NCBI GenBank assembly: GCA_947501635.1
Contig: CANMWT010000003.1
Location: 310,001-374,000, forward strand
Origin: an uncultured Roseobacter sp.
Lineage (GTDB): Bacteria; Pseudomonadota; Alphaproteobacteria; Rhodobacterales; Rhodobacteraceae
Direction: 5' to 3'
DNA: 64,000 nt
Both the position numbers and the translations under genes were made by a program. Below are positions 26,777-33,011 of this stretch, piece after piece; position 1 is the stretch's first letter, and every line of letters starts with the position of its first letter. Below the pieces are notes generated by a model that worked only from the letters and a program-made list of their open reading frames with translations, searched no databases and had not been told where the DNA came from.

Positions 26777-26902
26777 TGGTTGATTGGGATGTACTCCAGC
26801 GTGTCGTAAGCATCAGGCAGCGACGGCGTGCCGCATTGGCACGTCAAAGTTGTATGGTGAAAGCCCAGCAATGAAACAATATGGCCCTCGCCAAAGTGAC
26901 GA

Positions 26903-26935
26903 TGTGTTTACACAGTTTTCAACCAAGCGTATTAA
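26903..26935 (+). promoter_or_regulatory. Promoter and palindromic operator of the Doc toxin operon
   Basis: -35 TTTACA (26907-26912), 17-nt spacer and -10 TATTAA (26930-26935). The predicted transcription start falls about 3 nt before the ATG at 26945, so the mRNA would be nearly leaderless. The -35 box lies in the palindrome TGTGT-TT-ACACA (26903-26914), a natural place for autorepression by the toxin-antitoxin complex. Confidence 0.45.
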
Positions 26936-26944
26936 GAAGCGGTA

Positions 26945-27115
26945 ATGTCCAAGAAGGCGAAATATAACATTCGAAAGAGCGGCAAGGGTTACACCGTCTC
27001 GACCGCAAGCGGCAAAGTCATTGCGTGTACTAATGTGACTCCGAAGTCTTCCAGCACGGCCGCGATTGTCGGCAAGACCCACGCTGACGCGTTGAAACGA
27101 CTCGCGAAACGCTAA
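26945..27115 (+). CDS. 56-residue basic protein, putative antitoxin of the Doc toxin
   Basis: A small gene whose TAA stop overlaps the Doc start as TAATG. The product has 10 Lys and 3 Arg but one Asp, so it is strongly basic. It opens with beta-like residues ('KYNIRKSGKGYTVSTASGKV') and ends in a likely helix ('THADALKRLAKR'). Phd, the classic Doc antitoxin, is ~73 residues with an N-terminal DNA-binding domain and an acidic C-terminal neutralising segment; neither is visible. The antitoxin role is inferred from position and coupling only. It might bind DNA or nucleic acid through its charge. No family recognised. Confidence 0.65.
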   Translation: MSKKAKYNIRKSGKGYTVSTASGKVIACTNVTPKSSSTAAIVGKTHADALKRLAKR

Positions 27116-27489
27116 TGCGTCATTATCGGGTCACATTGGCCGATGCGCTGGAAGCCCACGCGGTCGCCTTACACTACGGCGGCGGTCTGGACGGTATGAG
27201 CAGCATCGACGCCCTAGAGGGCGCGCTAGGGCGTCCGTATCATGGCTATCACCACCGCATCTGGCATAAGGCCGCTGCACTCTTGCACGGGCTGGCGTCC
27301 GCGCATGGCTTTGCGGATGCGAACAAGCGAACCGCATGGATCGTGACGATCTTAATGATCAACCGCAGTGGATATGATCTCAGTTTGAGAAATAGCGACC
27401 AGATTGATGATGTGGCCGTCGATGTCGTCACCGGCGCAATGTCCGAGTCCGAACTGGTCGATTGGTTTCGCCAGCGCATAAGCAAATAA
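27115..27489 (+). CDS. doc: Doc (death-on-curing) family toxin, Fic fold
   Basis: A 124-residue protein. The Fic/Doc active-site loop is 'HGFADANKRTAW' at residues 64-75, keeping His64, Phe66, Asp68, Asn70, Lys71 and Arg72. In phage P1, Doc phosphorylates elongation factor Tu and stops translation. The N-terminus 'HYGGGLDGMSSIDALEGALGR' matches the family ('YGGxxGxRD...L..A...P'). It is translationally coupled to the basic small gene upstream and followed by a hairpin. All key catalytic residues are intact, so it is probably active. Confidence 0.9.
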   Translation: MRHYRVTLADALEAHAVALHYGGGLDGMSSIDALEGALGRPYHGYHHRIWHKAAALLHGLASAHGFADANKRTAWIVTILMINRSGYDLSLRNSDQIDDVAVDVVTGAMSESELVDWFRQRISK

Positions 27490-27490
27490 A

Positions 27491-27518
27491 AAGGCCCACG
27501 TCACTAACCGTGGGCCTT
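27491..27518 (+). terminator. Terminator-like hairpin after doc
   Basis: Perfect 10-bp stem AAGGCCCACG/CGTGGGCCTT with an 8-nt loop, one nt after the doc stop; it is followed by GTCCTCTT, a weak T-run. Confidence 0.75.
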
Positions 27519-27660
27519 GTCCTCTTCGCACACCGCATTAGCGTGACGGCTAAGGCTGGCGAGACGCTGTTGATCCAACCGAGCCTTTACTACGCGCAGG
27601 GAAAGACACCACACGCCCTGTCGCAGGAGATTGTGGACGCCGACGCAGAGCGCCTGTCCC
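27519..27660 (+). other. Possible remnant of a coding sequence
   Basis: One plus-strand frame reads with protein-like composition ('HRISVTAKAGETLLIQPSLYYA', here cut short, then a stretch ending 'EIVDADAERL'), but there is no start signal and it runs straight into the hexanucleotide repeat. It could be the decayed tail of a phage or island gene; it is not annotated as a gene. Confidence 0.25.
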
Positions 27661-27699
<39 letters not shown>

Positions 27700-27832
27700 G
27701 GCTGACGATCTAGGTGCTGCAGTTTGGAACGCAACAGGCTCTCCAGGCGCTCAGGTGATATTGGCTGATTTCCACAAGTTTACAGCCTGAAAAAAATAGC
27801 ACGAGTTCACTAGAAGTTCGCTAGGTGACGTT

Positions 27833-27853
27833 TTGGCCCACACCGTGGGCCAA
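27833..27853. repeat. 9-bp inverted repeat downstream of tRNA-His
   Basis: TTGGCCCAC-ACC-GTGGGCCAA is a perfect hairpin 32 nt beyond the tRNA 3' end. It shares the arm GGCCCAC/GTGGGCC with the hairpin after doc. Lacking a T-run, it may be an RNA 3' processing or termination structure for the tRNA transcript. Confidence 0.5.
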
Positions 27854-27884
27854 TTCCGATTCCATTAAATCATTGATTTTACGG

Positions 27885-27961
27885 TGGTACCACCTCCTGG
27901 GCTCGAACCAGGGACCTCCTGATCCACAATCAGGCGCTCTAACCAACTGAGCTAAGGCGGC
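27885..27961 (-). tRNA. tRNA-His (GTG anticodon)
   Basis: A 77-nt cloverleaf with encoded CCA: acceptor stem GCCGCCT/AGGTGGT (with G1-U72 and one further G-U), D-arm TTAGCTCAGTTGGTTAGAGC, anticodon loop TTGTGGA and T-arm CCTGGTTCGAGCCCAGG. The anticodon is GTG. The base before G1 is T, so the extra G(-1) found in most tRNA-His is not encoded, and the discriminator is A73. This is the known state in a large clade of alphaproteobacteria, whose histidyl-tRNA synthetase is adapted to it. Confidence 0.97.
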
Positions 27962-28005
27962 ACTGCCGTGGGATTTAGCGGCCAACGGTACCAATTGCAA
28001 GAGCG

Positions 28006-28488
28006 TTAAAACCGATAAACATAAGTCTCGATCACCTCTTGCTGGCCAAAAGAGAGTGCGGGTTTCGATTCAATACAGTGCCACCCAAAACGACGATACA
28101 ACCTGCAGGCTGCGGTATGGCTCTGATGCGTCCAGAGGCGCATTTGCGGATAACCGCGTGACATCGCAAAATCCATGCACGTCTGTAGCATCCTCTTTGC
28201 CGCCCCGGTGCCCCGCGCCTTTTCGACAAGAAAAAACAGTCGCAATTGTGCTGTGTCTTCCGAGAGCTGCGTGCAAAAAATAGACCCTAGGGGCGTGCCG
28301 TCCAACTCGGCAATCCAACCCGCTTCTGTGGCAGGGTCAAAGTTGGCAAAGAAGTCCTCAACAATCTGACCTACCAAAACACCAAAACTGTCGTCAAACC
28401 CGTACTCCCCGCTGTAAAGCGCAATGTGTTCCGCAACCAGCCAAGGAGCATCTTCAGGACGAACAGGGCGCAAATTCAAATCGCTCAT
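28006..28488 (-). CDS. GNAT family N-acetyltransferase
   Basis: A 160-residue protein with the start at 'MSDLNLRPVRPEDAPWLVAE', the usual GNAT opening. Motif A appears as 'LFFLVEKARGTGAAKRMLQT' (acetyl-CoA pyrophosphate loop, with G-T-G-A replacing the common R-G-x-G-x-A/G) and is followed by 'MRLWTHQSHTAACRLYRRFG', a typical C-terminal motif. The substrate is unknown. Divergent from the DUF6324 gene. Confidence 0.85.
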   Translation of the reverse strand: MSDLNLRPVRPEDAPWLVAEHIALYSGEYGFDDSFGVLVGQIVEDFFANFDPATEAGWIAELDGTPLGSIFCTQLSEDTAQLRLFFLVEKARGTGAAKRMLQTCMDFAMSRGYPQMRLWTHQSHTAACRLYRRFGWHCIESKPALSFGQQEVIETYVYRF

Positions 28489-28569
28489 AGCATCAGCTAA
28501 GCACCTGCGATCTTGCAATTCAAGCACACGCCGCGTAGCTAGGTCAGCACCGCCACAAAGAGTAGACCA

Positions 28570-28767
28570 ATGGGTATCGACACAGAACGCGACATCGAAG
28601 CCAATTTGCAAATCGGGCCAACAGACAAAGGTATGGTTCGCATTTATGTCGAAGCGGAAGGCATTGAAATTCCGATGGATTTCTCTCCTGATGACGCGGA
28701 GGAGATCGCGGAGGAGATTACTGCGGCAGCAACCCGCGCACGTGGCGCCAAAGGCGGCAAGCGTTAG
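28570..28767 (+). CDS. DUF6324 family protein
   Basis: A 65-residue acidic protein of unknown function, recognisable by 'GMVRIYVEAEGIEIPMDFSP' and the following Asp/Glu-rich helix. It is a small conserved Rhodobacterales protein. The stop overlaps that of the convergent mmcB-like gene by 4 nt. Confidence 0.85.
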   Translation: MGIDTERDIEANLQIGPTDKGMVRIYVEAEGIEIPMDFSPDDAEEIAEEITAAATRARGAKGGKR

Positions 28768-29222
28768 TCCGATGTTCCGGACATTGCTGGATCACGCAAA
28801 GCATGCAGCCGTCTAGCGGCGGTACTGGCAAATTTATGCATCAGCGCCTTTCGACGCGCCGGCGCCAGTCTGATTTCCTCAGGCATTCGCATGATTTCCC
28901 CGCCATAGCCGTCTGCCACAATCAAACCGCTGTCATCTGGCAACAGGTCGGTCGGGAATTCGGAATCCACAGCCCAGAAAAACCGGTCGCACCAGTCCAG
29001 ATACCCTTGCCACTTGGTGTCGGTCACGAAATCAGAGCGGCTTGACTTGCACTCGACAATCCAGATTTCGCCTTTGGGGCCCAAAGCCATGACATCCACC
29101 CTCAGCCCGCGTTGGGGGACGAACTCTTCGATCCCCGAAAACCCATGACTGGCCATCAAACGCGAGACCCCACGCGCCAACAACTGGCCGGGTTGCATAG
29201 CTATGGGCAATTCGTTGAGCAT
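28764..29222 (-). CDS. mmcB: MmcB family DNA repair protein
   Basis: A 152-residue nuclease-like protein. The core reads 'GLRVDVMALGPKGEIWIVEC', then 'KSSRSDFVTDTKWQGYLDWC': the D...ExK arrangement (Asp, Glu-Cys-Lys) is that of PD-(D/E)xK nucleases. In Caulobacter MmcB is tied to mitomycin C damage response and imuB-dependent mutagenesis. The gene stands alone; no SOS box was identified by eye upstream. Confidence 0.85.
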   Translation of the reverse strand: MLNELPIAMQPGQLLARGVSRLMASHGFSGIEEFVPQRGLRVDVMALGPKGEIWIVECKSSRSDFVTDTKWQGYLDWCDRFFWAVDSEFPTDLLPDDSGLIVADGYGGEIMRMPEEIRLAPARRKALMHKFASTAARRLHALRDPAMSGTSD

Positions 29223-29288
29223 GTTCCAAATATGAACAATACGTGAACATTAATCAACAATATATCGAGTGAAGTGCGGCTTTGCCCT

Positions 29289-29316
29289 TGTCGGGCCCTC
29301 GGCGGCGGCATACATC
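29289..29316 (+). promoter_or_regulatory. Candidate promoter of the structured RNA
   Basis: TTGTCG (29289-29294), 16-nt spacer, TACATC (29311-29316). The expected start is around 29321-29324, exactly where the closing stem of the RNA begins. Confidence 0.4.
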
Positions 29317-29320
29317 TGAA

Positions 29321-29485
29321 GTGTGACGGGTGCTGCTTTTCTCGTGAACGGTTACGTTCCGGTGGCCTTAAGCAAATCCGAGGGAGCTGGCTCTGTCCTG
29401 GTCCTGGCCTGGTTACCTGGCGCCCACCTGTATTAACAGGTCCTCGGGAACAAAGAACCAAACGGTTACTGCGGGCCCGTCACAC
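29321..29485 (+). ncRNA. Candidate structured RNA, possibly 6S RNA-like
   Basis: GTGTGACGGG (29321-29330) is perfectly complementary to CCCGTCACAC (29476-29485), closing a 165-nt region. Inside are local hairpins GAACG-GTTA-CGTTC, ACCTGT-ATTA-ACAGGT and AACC-AAAC-GGTT, and complementary blocks GTTCC/GGAAC and GGTGG/CCACC. A long closed rod with a hairpin on the 3' side of an open middle is how 6S RNA is built, and GAACCAA...GGTTAC...TGCGG also resembles the 3' part of E. coli 6S RNA. No protein frame is convincing. The identity as 6S is inference; another regulatory RNA is possible. Confidence 0.4.
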
Positions 29486-29771
29486 CCAGCATCCGAATAG
29501 CCATTATGATTGAACGTGACTGTGTGCTGCGCTGTCAGCGGCGGTGAAACGGCGGGCGCTTCTGCTCCACCGGGACACGGATCAACAGTTTTTCTTGTTG
29601 CTGCTCAGCGAACAGTGACCGGAAAAAAGATACAACTGCTTCAAACATCTCTGCTCTCCTTTGTATTTAAGATGGCATTTCCTCGCAAAATGTCCAGTCC
29701 CTTTGACCACAATCGGGTCAATTGTTCACTTTACTGCCACTTTATTAATAATTTATTCACGCAGATGAAGA
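29486..29771. other. Gene-free stretch downstream of the structured RNA
   Basis: The frames here lack ribosome binding sites and have no family features. An AT-rich part at 29730-29760 (TTTATTAATAATTTATTC) lies before the small membrane protein's stop. With the RNA region it makes the 549-bp gap between mmcB and the gene ending at 29772. Confidence 0.5.
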
Positions 29772-30026
29772 CTAAGCCTCGTCACTGTCAGATATGGCGT
29801 TTTCGGCGCGGATTTGCTGGTTGAGTGCCCATGCAAATTGTACACCGGAAAACACAATTCCATTCAATACCCAAAACGCAACCGTTGCCATCACACCTAT
29901 GTCGGATGTCCCGATCAGATGGCGCAGGTTGGCCACATTGAACACGATGATAAGGGCGACAAAGGCAAGCGATATGCCGAAGCCGTTCAACGCGCTTATC
30001 ACATAAAGTCTTACGATACGCGGCAT
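29772..30026 (-). CDS. Small two-segment membrane protein, unknown family
   Basis: An 84-residue protein with two hydrophobic segments ('ALNGFGISLAFVALIIVFNV', then 'GVMATVAFWVLNGIVFSGVQ') and a charged C-terminus ('QQIRAENAISDSDEA'). No motif recognised. It sits 53 nt after the nusB stop in the same direction and may be the last gene of the rib-nusB operon. Confidence 0.7.
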   Translation of the reverse strand: MPRIVRLYVISALNGFGISLAFVALIIVFNVANLRHLIGTSDIGVMATVAFWVLNGIVFSGVQFAWALNQQIRAENAISDSDEA

Positions 30027-30079
30027 GAGCCTATCCTTTCACTGCTCTCGATCTAGCGTATAGGCTGCGCCGAGCAAGT

Positions 30080-30562
30080 TCAAAACGCGTCGGGGCGCGC
30101 CTCGCGGGCCATATGATCCAGTACCGCATTAACGAATTTAGGTTCCTTGCCCTCTTCGAAAAAGGCGCGCGCTACGTCCACATATTCGGTGATAACCACC
30201 TTTGGCGGTGTTGACTGCACAGCAAATTCTGCTCCGGCGGCGCGAAAAAGAGCCCGCAACGTCGGATCGATGCGGCCCAAGGGCCATTTCGCGACCAGAG
30301 CACGGTCTGTCATCTGATCGATCGGTGCCTGATAGTTGACCGCACGCTCCAGCACATCGGCAAAAAGATCGACATCGCCGTCGAGCATCTCCGCGCCGTC
30401 ATAGCTGGCACCGAACCGGTGGTCGAGAAACTCTCGTTTCACCGCCTCAACGGTCTGGCTGGACTGTTCCATCTGGAAAAGCGCCTGTACCGCATAGAGA
30501 CGCGCAGCCGATTTCATCTTGCGGCGCTGGTTACCCGAAAGATTGCCGTGTTGTGTGCTCAT
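30080..30562 (-). CDS. nusB: Transcription antitermination factor NusB
   Basis: A 160-residue all-helical protein that binds boxA of rRNA leaders with S10. Conserved features are 'KSAARLYAVQALFQMEQS' at the N-terminus, 'ADVLERAVNYQAPIDQMTDR', and 'VVITEYVDVARAFFEEGKEP'-'KFVNAVLDHMARE' at the C-terminus. The ATG at 30562 overlaps the ribH stop (ATGA), the usual coupling in the ribH-nusB operon; the longer frame into ribH is rejected. Confidence 0.95.
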   Translation of the reverse strand: MSTQHGNLSGNQRRKMKSAARLYAVQALFQMEQSSQTVEAVKREFLDHRFGASYDGAEMLDGDVDLFADVLERAVNYQAPIDQMTDRALVAKWPLGRIDPTLRALFRAAGAEFAVQSTPPKVVITEYVDVARAFFEEGKEPKFVNAVLDHMAREARPDAF

Positions 30563-31110
30563 GCGGTTTTGGACCCGTCTGTAGTGCCGGCCATCACGGT
30601 ATCCTGCCCTGCGGGTTTGAACCCGATGTCCTTGCGTTCGGATGCCCACTTACGAGCGAGCGCGATGAGATGCAAGGCCGCGGCGGCAGCGCCTCCGCCT
30701 TTGTTCTGTCCTGACACATCAGCGCGCACCTTGGCCTGAGCCGGGTTCTCTACCGTTAGGATACCATTGCCGATGCACAACCCCTGCAGCCCAAGCAGTT
30801 GCAACGCACGGCTGCTGTCGTTGCACACTGTTTCGTAATGGGTCGTTTCACCGCGGATCACGCAGCCCAAAGCGACATAGCCGTCAAAGTTGCTGCATCT
30901 TTCCGCAATGCCAATGGCTGTGGGCACCTCCAGCGCGCCGGGCACCTCCACCAGCTCCCACGTGCCCCCTGCTGCCTCAATTTCGGCTTGCGCACCAGCG
31001 ATAAGGTCATCCGCGATGGCTTTGTAATAGGGCGCCACGACAATCAAAATTTTGACCGGCTTGGCGAACTCAGGACGGGGCAGAATGTGATGTTCTTCGT
31101 TGGCTGCCAT
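30559..31110 (-). CDS. ribH: 6,7-dimethyl-8-ribityllumazine synthase
   Basis: The penultimate enzyme of riboflavin synthesis: condenses the pyrimidine intermediate with dihydroxybutanone phosphate. It has 183 residues. Visible family motifs are 'PGALEVPTAIGIAERCSNFD', 'YVALGCVIRGETTHYETVCN' (the catalytic His in the family's GxTxHxE/Y segment) and 'GNGILTVENPAQAKVRADVS'. It starts 3 nt after the ribBA stop and is coupled to nusB. Confidence 0.96.
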   Translation of the reverse strand: MAANEEHHILPRPEFAKPVKILIVVAPYYKAIADDLIAGAQAEIEAAGGTWELVEVPGALEVPTAIGIAERCSNFDGYVALGCVIRGETTHYETVCNDSSRALQLLGLQGLCIGNGILTVENPAQAKVRADVSGQNKGGGAAAAALHLIALARKWASERKDIGFKPAGQDTVMAGTTDGSKTA

Positions 31111-31113
31111 GGT

Positions 31114-32256
31114 CTATTCCTTTGTGATCGGGCGGGTGCCTACAATGGACAGGTTATAAGCCTCGAGACCCAAATATTTGGTTTGCGGGCTGTCGGTCAG
31201 CAAAATCAGATCGCGTAGCCCCATGGTGGACATGATCTGCGCACCGACACCTGTGCGTTTGATCGTGCGCGGGCCATCGTCGTCGTCACCCTCCAGCCGC
31301 AGCTTGGGATTGGGTTCGCGGAACAGCAGCACCGCGCCACGTCCTTCGTCGGCGATAATCTGCATGGCGCGGGGTAGCTCATCCACCGGACTCGGCCCCA
31401 AGCCAAGGACATCTTCCAAAGCATTGAGCGCATGGGTACGCACCAGCACCGGTTCAGGCGTCGTAATATCGCCTTTGGACAACATGACATGGTCAGTTCC
31501 GGTGATCTGATCCGCAAAAATGCGCATCGTCCATGTGCCACCGTATTCAGAGGTCACAACCCGTTCATCGCGTTGGCGCAGCAGGTTGTCGTGTTTGTGA
31601 CGATACGCAATAAGATCGCTGATCGTCCCGATCTTAAGGCCATGTTCCGCACCGAAAGCTACAAGGTCGGGCAAGCGGGCCATTTCCCCGTCGGGCTTCA
31701 TGATTTCACAGATCACGCCGGACGGATGCAACCCGGCCAAGCGGCTGATGTCTACTGCGGCTTCGGTATGACCTGCGCGGATCAACACACCACCGTTACG
31801 CGCGCGCAGCGGGAACACATGGCCGGGGGTCGCAATGTCGGCCTGCCCCTTGCTTTCGTCGATGGCGACAGCAACAGTCAAGGCGCGGTCCGCCGCGGAA
31901 ATGCCCGTGCTCACGCCCTCACGCGCTTCGATAGAAACCGTAAAGGCGGTTTCGTGCCGCGAAGAATTATTCACCGCCATCATCGGCAGCCCTAGGGTGT
32001 CAATCCGATCTGTCGTCAGCGGCATGCAGATCAACCCGCGCCCATGCGTCGCCATAAAGTTGATCGCCGCGGCATCCGCAAATTGCGCCGGAATGACCAG
32101 ATCACCTTCGTTCTCGCGGTCCTCATGATCGACAAGGATAAACATACGCCCCTGCCGCGCTTCCTCGATGATATCTTCAATCGGCGATATGCTGTCGCGC
32201 AGATCGGTTTCAATCGGTCCGGGAGTTTCAAAGCTCATGGCCACCACGCCTTTCAT
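31114..32256 (-). CDS. ribB: 3,4-dihydroxy-2-butanone 4-phosphate synthase with degenerate GTP cyclohydrolase II domain
   Basis: A 380-residue RibBA-like protein. The N-terminal domain (to about residue 220) keeps the RibB motifs 'DHEDRENEGDLVIPAQ', 'RHETAFTVSIEA' and 'STGISAADRALTVAVA', so it should make dihydroxybutanone phosphate from ribulose 5-phosphate. The C-terminal half aligns in outline with GTP cyclohydrolase II ('VLVRTHALNALEDVLGLG', 'DEGRGAVLLFREPNPKLRL'), but the three zinc-binding cysteines (C...C-D-C region) and the RQEGRN segment are missing. This domain is likely catalytically dead. The start follows a GTG/ATG cluster; the ATG at 32256 and an inner one (MSFETP, residue 7) are both possible. 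Confidence 0.9.
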   Translation of the reverse strand: MKGVVAMSFETPGPIETDLRDSISPIEDIIEEARQGRMFILVDHEDRENEGDLVIPAQFADAAAINFMATHGRGLICMPLTTDRIDTLGLPMMAVNNSSRHETAFTVSIEAREGVSTGISAADRALTVAVAIDESKGQADIATPGHVFPLRARNGGVLIRAGHTEAAVDISRLAGLHPSGVICEIMKPDGEMARLPDLVAFGAEHGLKIGTISDLIAYRHKHDNLLRQRDERVVTSEYGGTWTMRIFADQITGTDHVMLSKGDITTPEPVLVRTHALNALEDVLGLGPSPVDELPRAMQIIADEGRGAVLLFREPNPKLRLEGDDDDGPRTIKRTGVGAQIMSTMGLRDLILLTDSPQTKYLGLEAYNLSIVGTRPITKE

Positions 32257-32311
32257 TGCTGTCGGTGGCTGATACCGCAGCCGGCACAGCTTGGCCAGTC
32301 ACCTCGGACGC

Positions 32312-32905
32312 TCAGCTGCTGTGTGTTTCCGCAAGGCGCGCAACGTAACGCGCCAGCGTATCAATCTCAAGGTTCACCCGGTCACCCACGGCAACATCGC
32401 CCCATGTGGTCACTTGCTTTGTATGCGGAATGAAATTGATGCCGAAATCCGTGCCGTCCACTTCGTTCACCGTCAGCGAAGTCCCGTTCAACGCAACAGA
32501 GCCCTTGGGGGCGATGAAGCGCGCCAGATCGTCCGGGGCGCGCAATGTCACGCGGGTACTGTCGCCCTCATCGGCCACCGCAATAACCTCGGCCACGCCG
32601 TCCACATGGCCAGACACGATATGACCACCCAATTCATCACCCACACGCAACGCGCGTTCCAGATTGACGCGTTTGCCAAGCTGCCAGCCGTCCAGATTGG
32701 TCTTGCTGACGGTCTCGGCGCTGATTTGCACCTCGTACCAATCCTCCCCCAGATCAACGACCGTCAGACATACGCCGTCCGACGCAATGGACGCCCCCAT
32801 ATCAATCGAAGAAGTATCGTAATTCGTCTGCACGCGCGCGCGCAGATCGCCTGCCTGTTCAAGCTTTGTCAGTGTCCCGATGTCGGTGATGATACCCGTA
32901 AACAT
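32312..32905 (-). CDS. ribE: Riboflavin synthase alpha subunit
   Basis: A 197-residue enzyme that dismutates two lumazines into riboflavin. It is a tandem lumazine-binding fold: the first copy opens with 'MFTGIITDIGTLTKLEQAGD', the second with 'NLERALRVGDELGGHIVSGHV'. The catalytic N-terminal MFTG is intact, which fixes the start at 32905 (GGCGGG just upstream). It is 55 nt before ribBA in the same operon. It is divergent from the capsule genes. Confidence 0.95.
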   Translation of the reverse strand: MFTGIITDIGTLTKLEQAGDLRARVQTNYDTSSIDMGASIASDGVCLTVVDLGEDWYEVQISAETVSKTNLDGWQLGKRVNLERALRVGDELGGHIVSGHVDGVAEVIAVADEGDSTRVTLRAPDDLARFIAPKGSVALNGTSLTVNEVDGTDFGINFIPHTKQVTTWGDVAVGDRVNLEIDTLARYVARLAETHSS

Positions 32906-33011
32906 ATGCGTCCCGCCTTGCCGTAGAGCCTTTGACCTAGCGATGGCACGGCAGACTGGCAAGCCCCGGCCATATTTATGACGGCTTTAAGTGGTCTATT
33001 CACGGAATTGC

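Noticed and set aside
26244-26813. Minus-strand Pro/Glu/Ser-rich open frame over the lipoprotein repeat
   Set aside because: It is the mirror of the Gly/Asp/Ser repeats; low complexity on both strands creates the long frame.
29510-29824. Plus-strand open frame of 104 codons next to the structured RNA
   Set aside because: No ribosome binding site, protein-atypical composition, and it runs over the 3' end of the small membrane protein gene.
32257-32311. Possible FMN riboswitch in the rib operon
   Set aside because: None of the conserved RFN blocks is present in this or the ribE leader.
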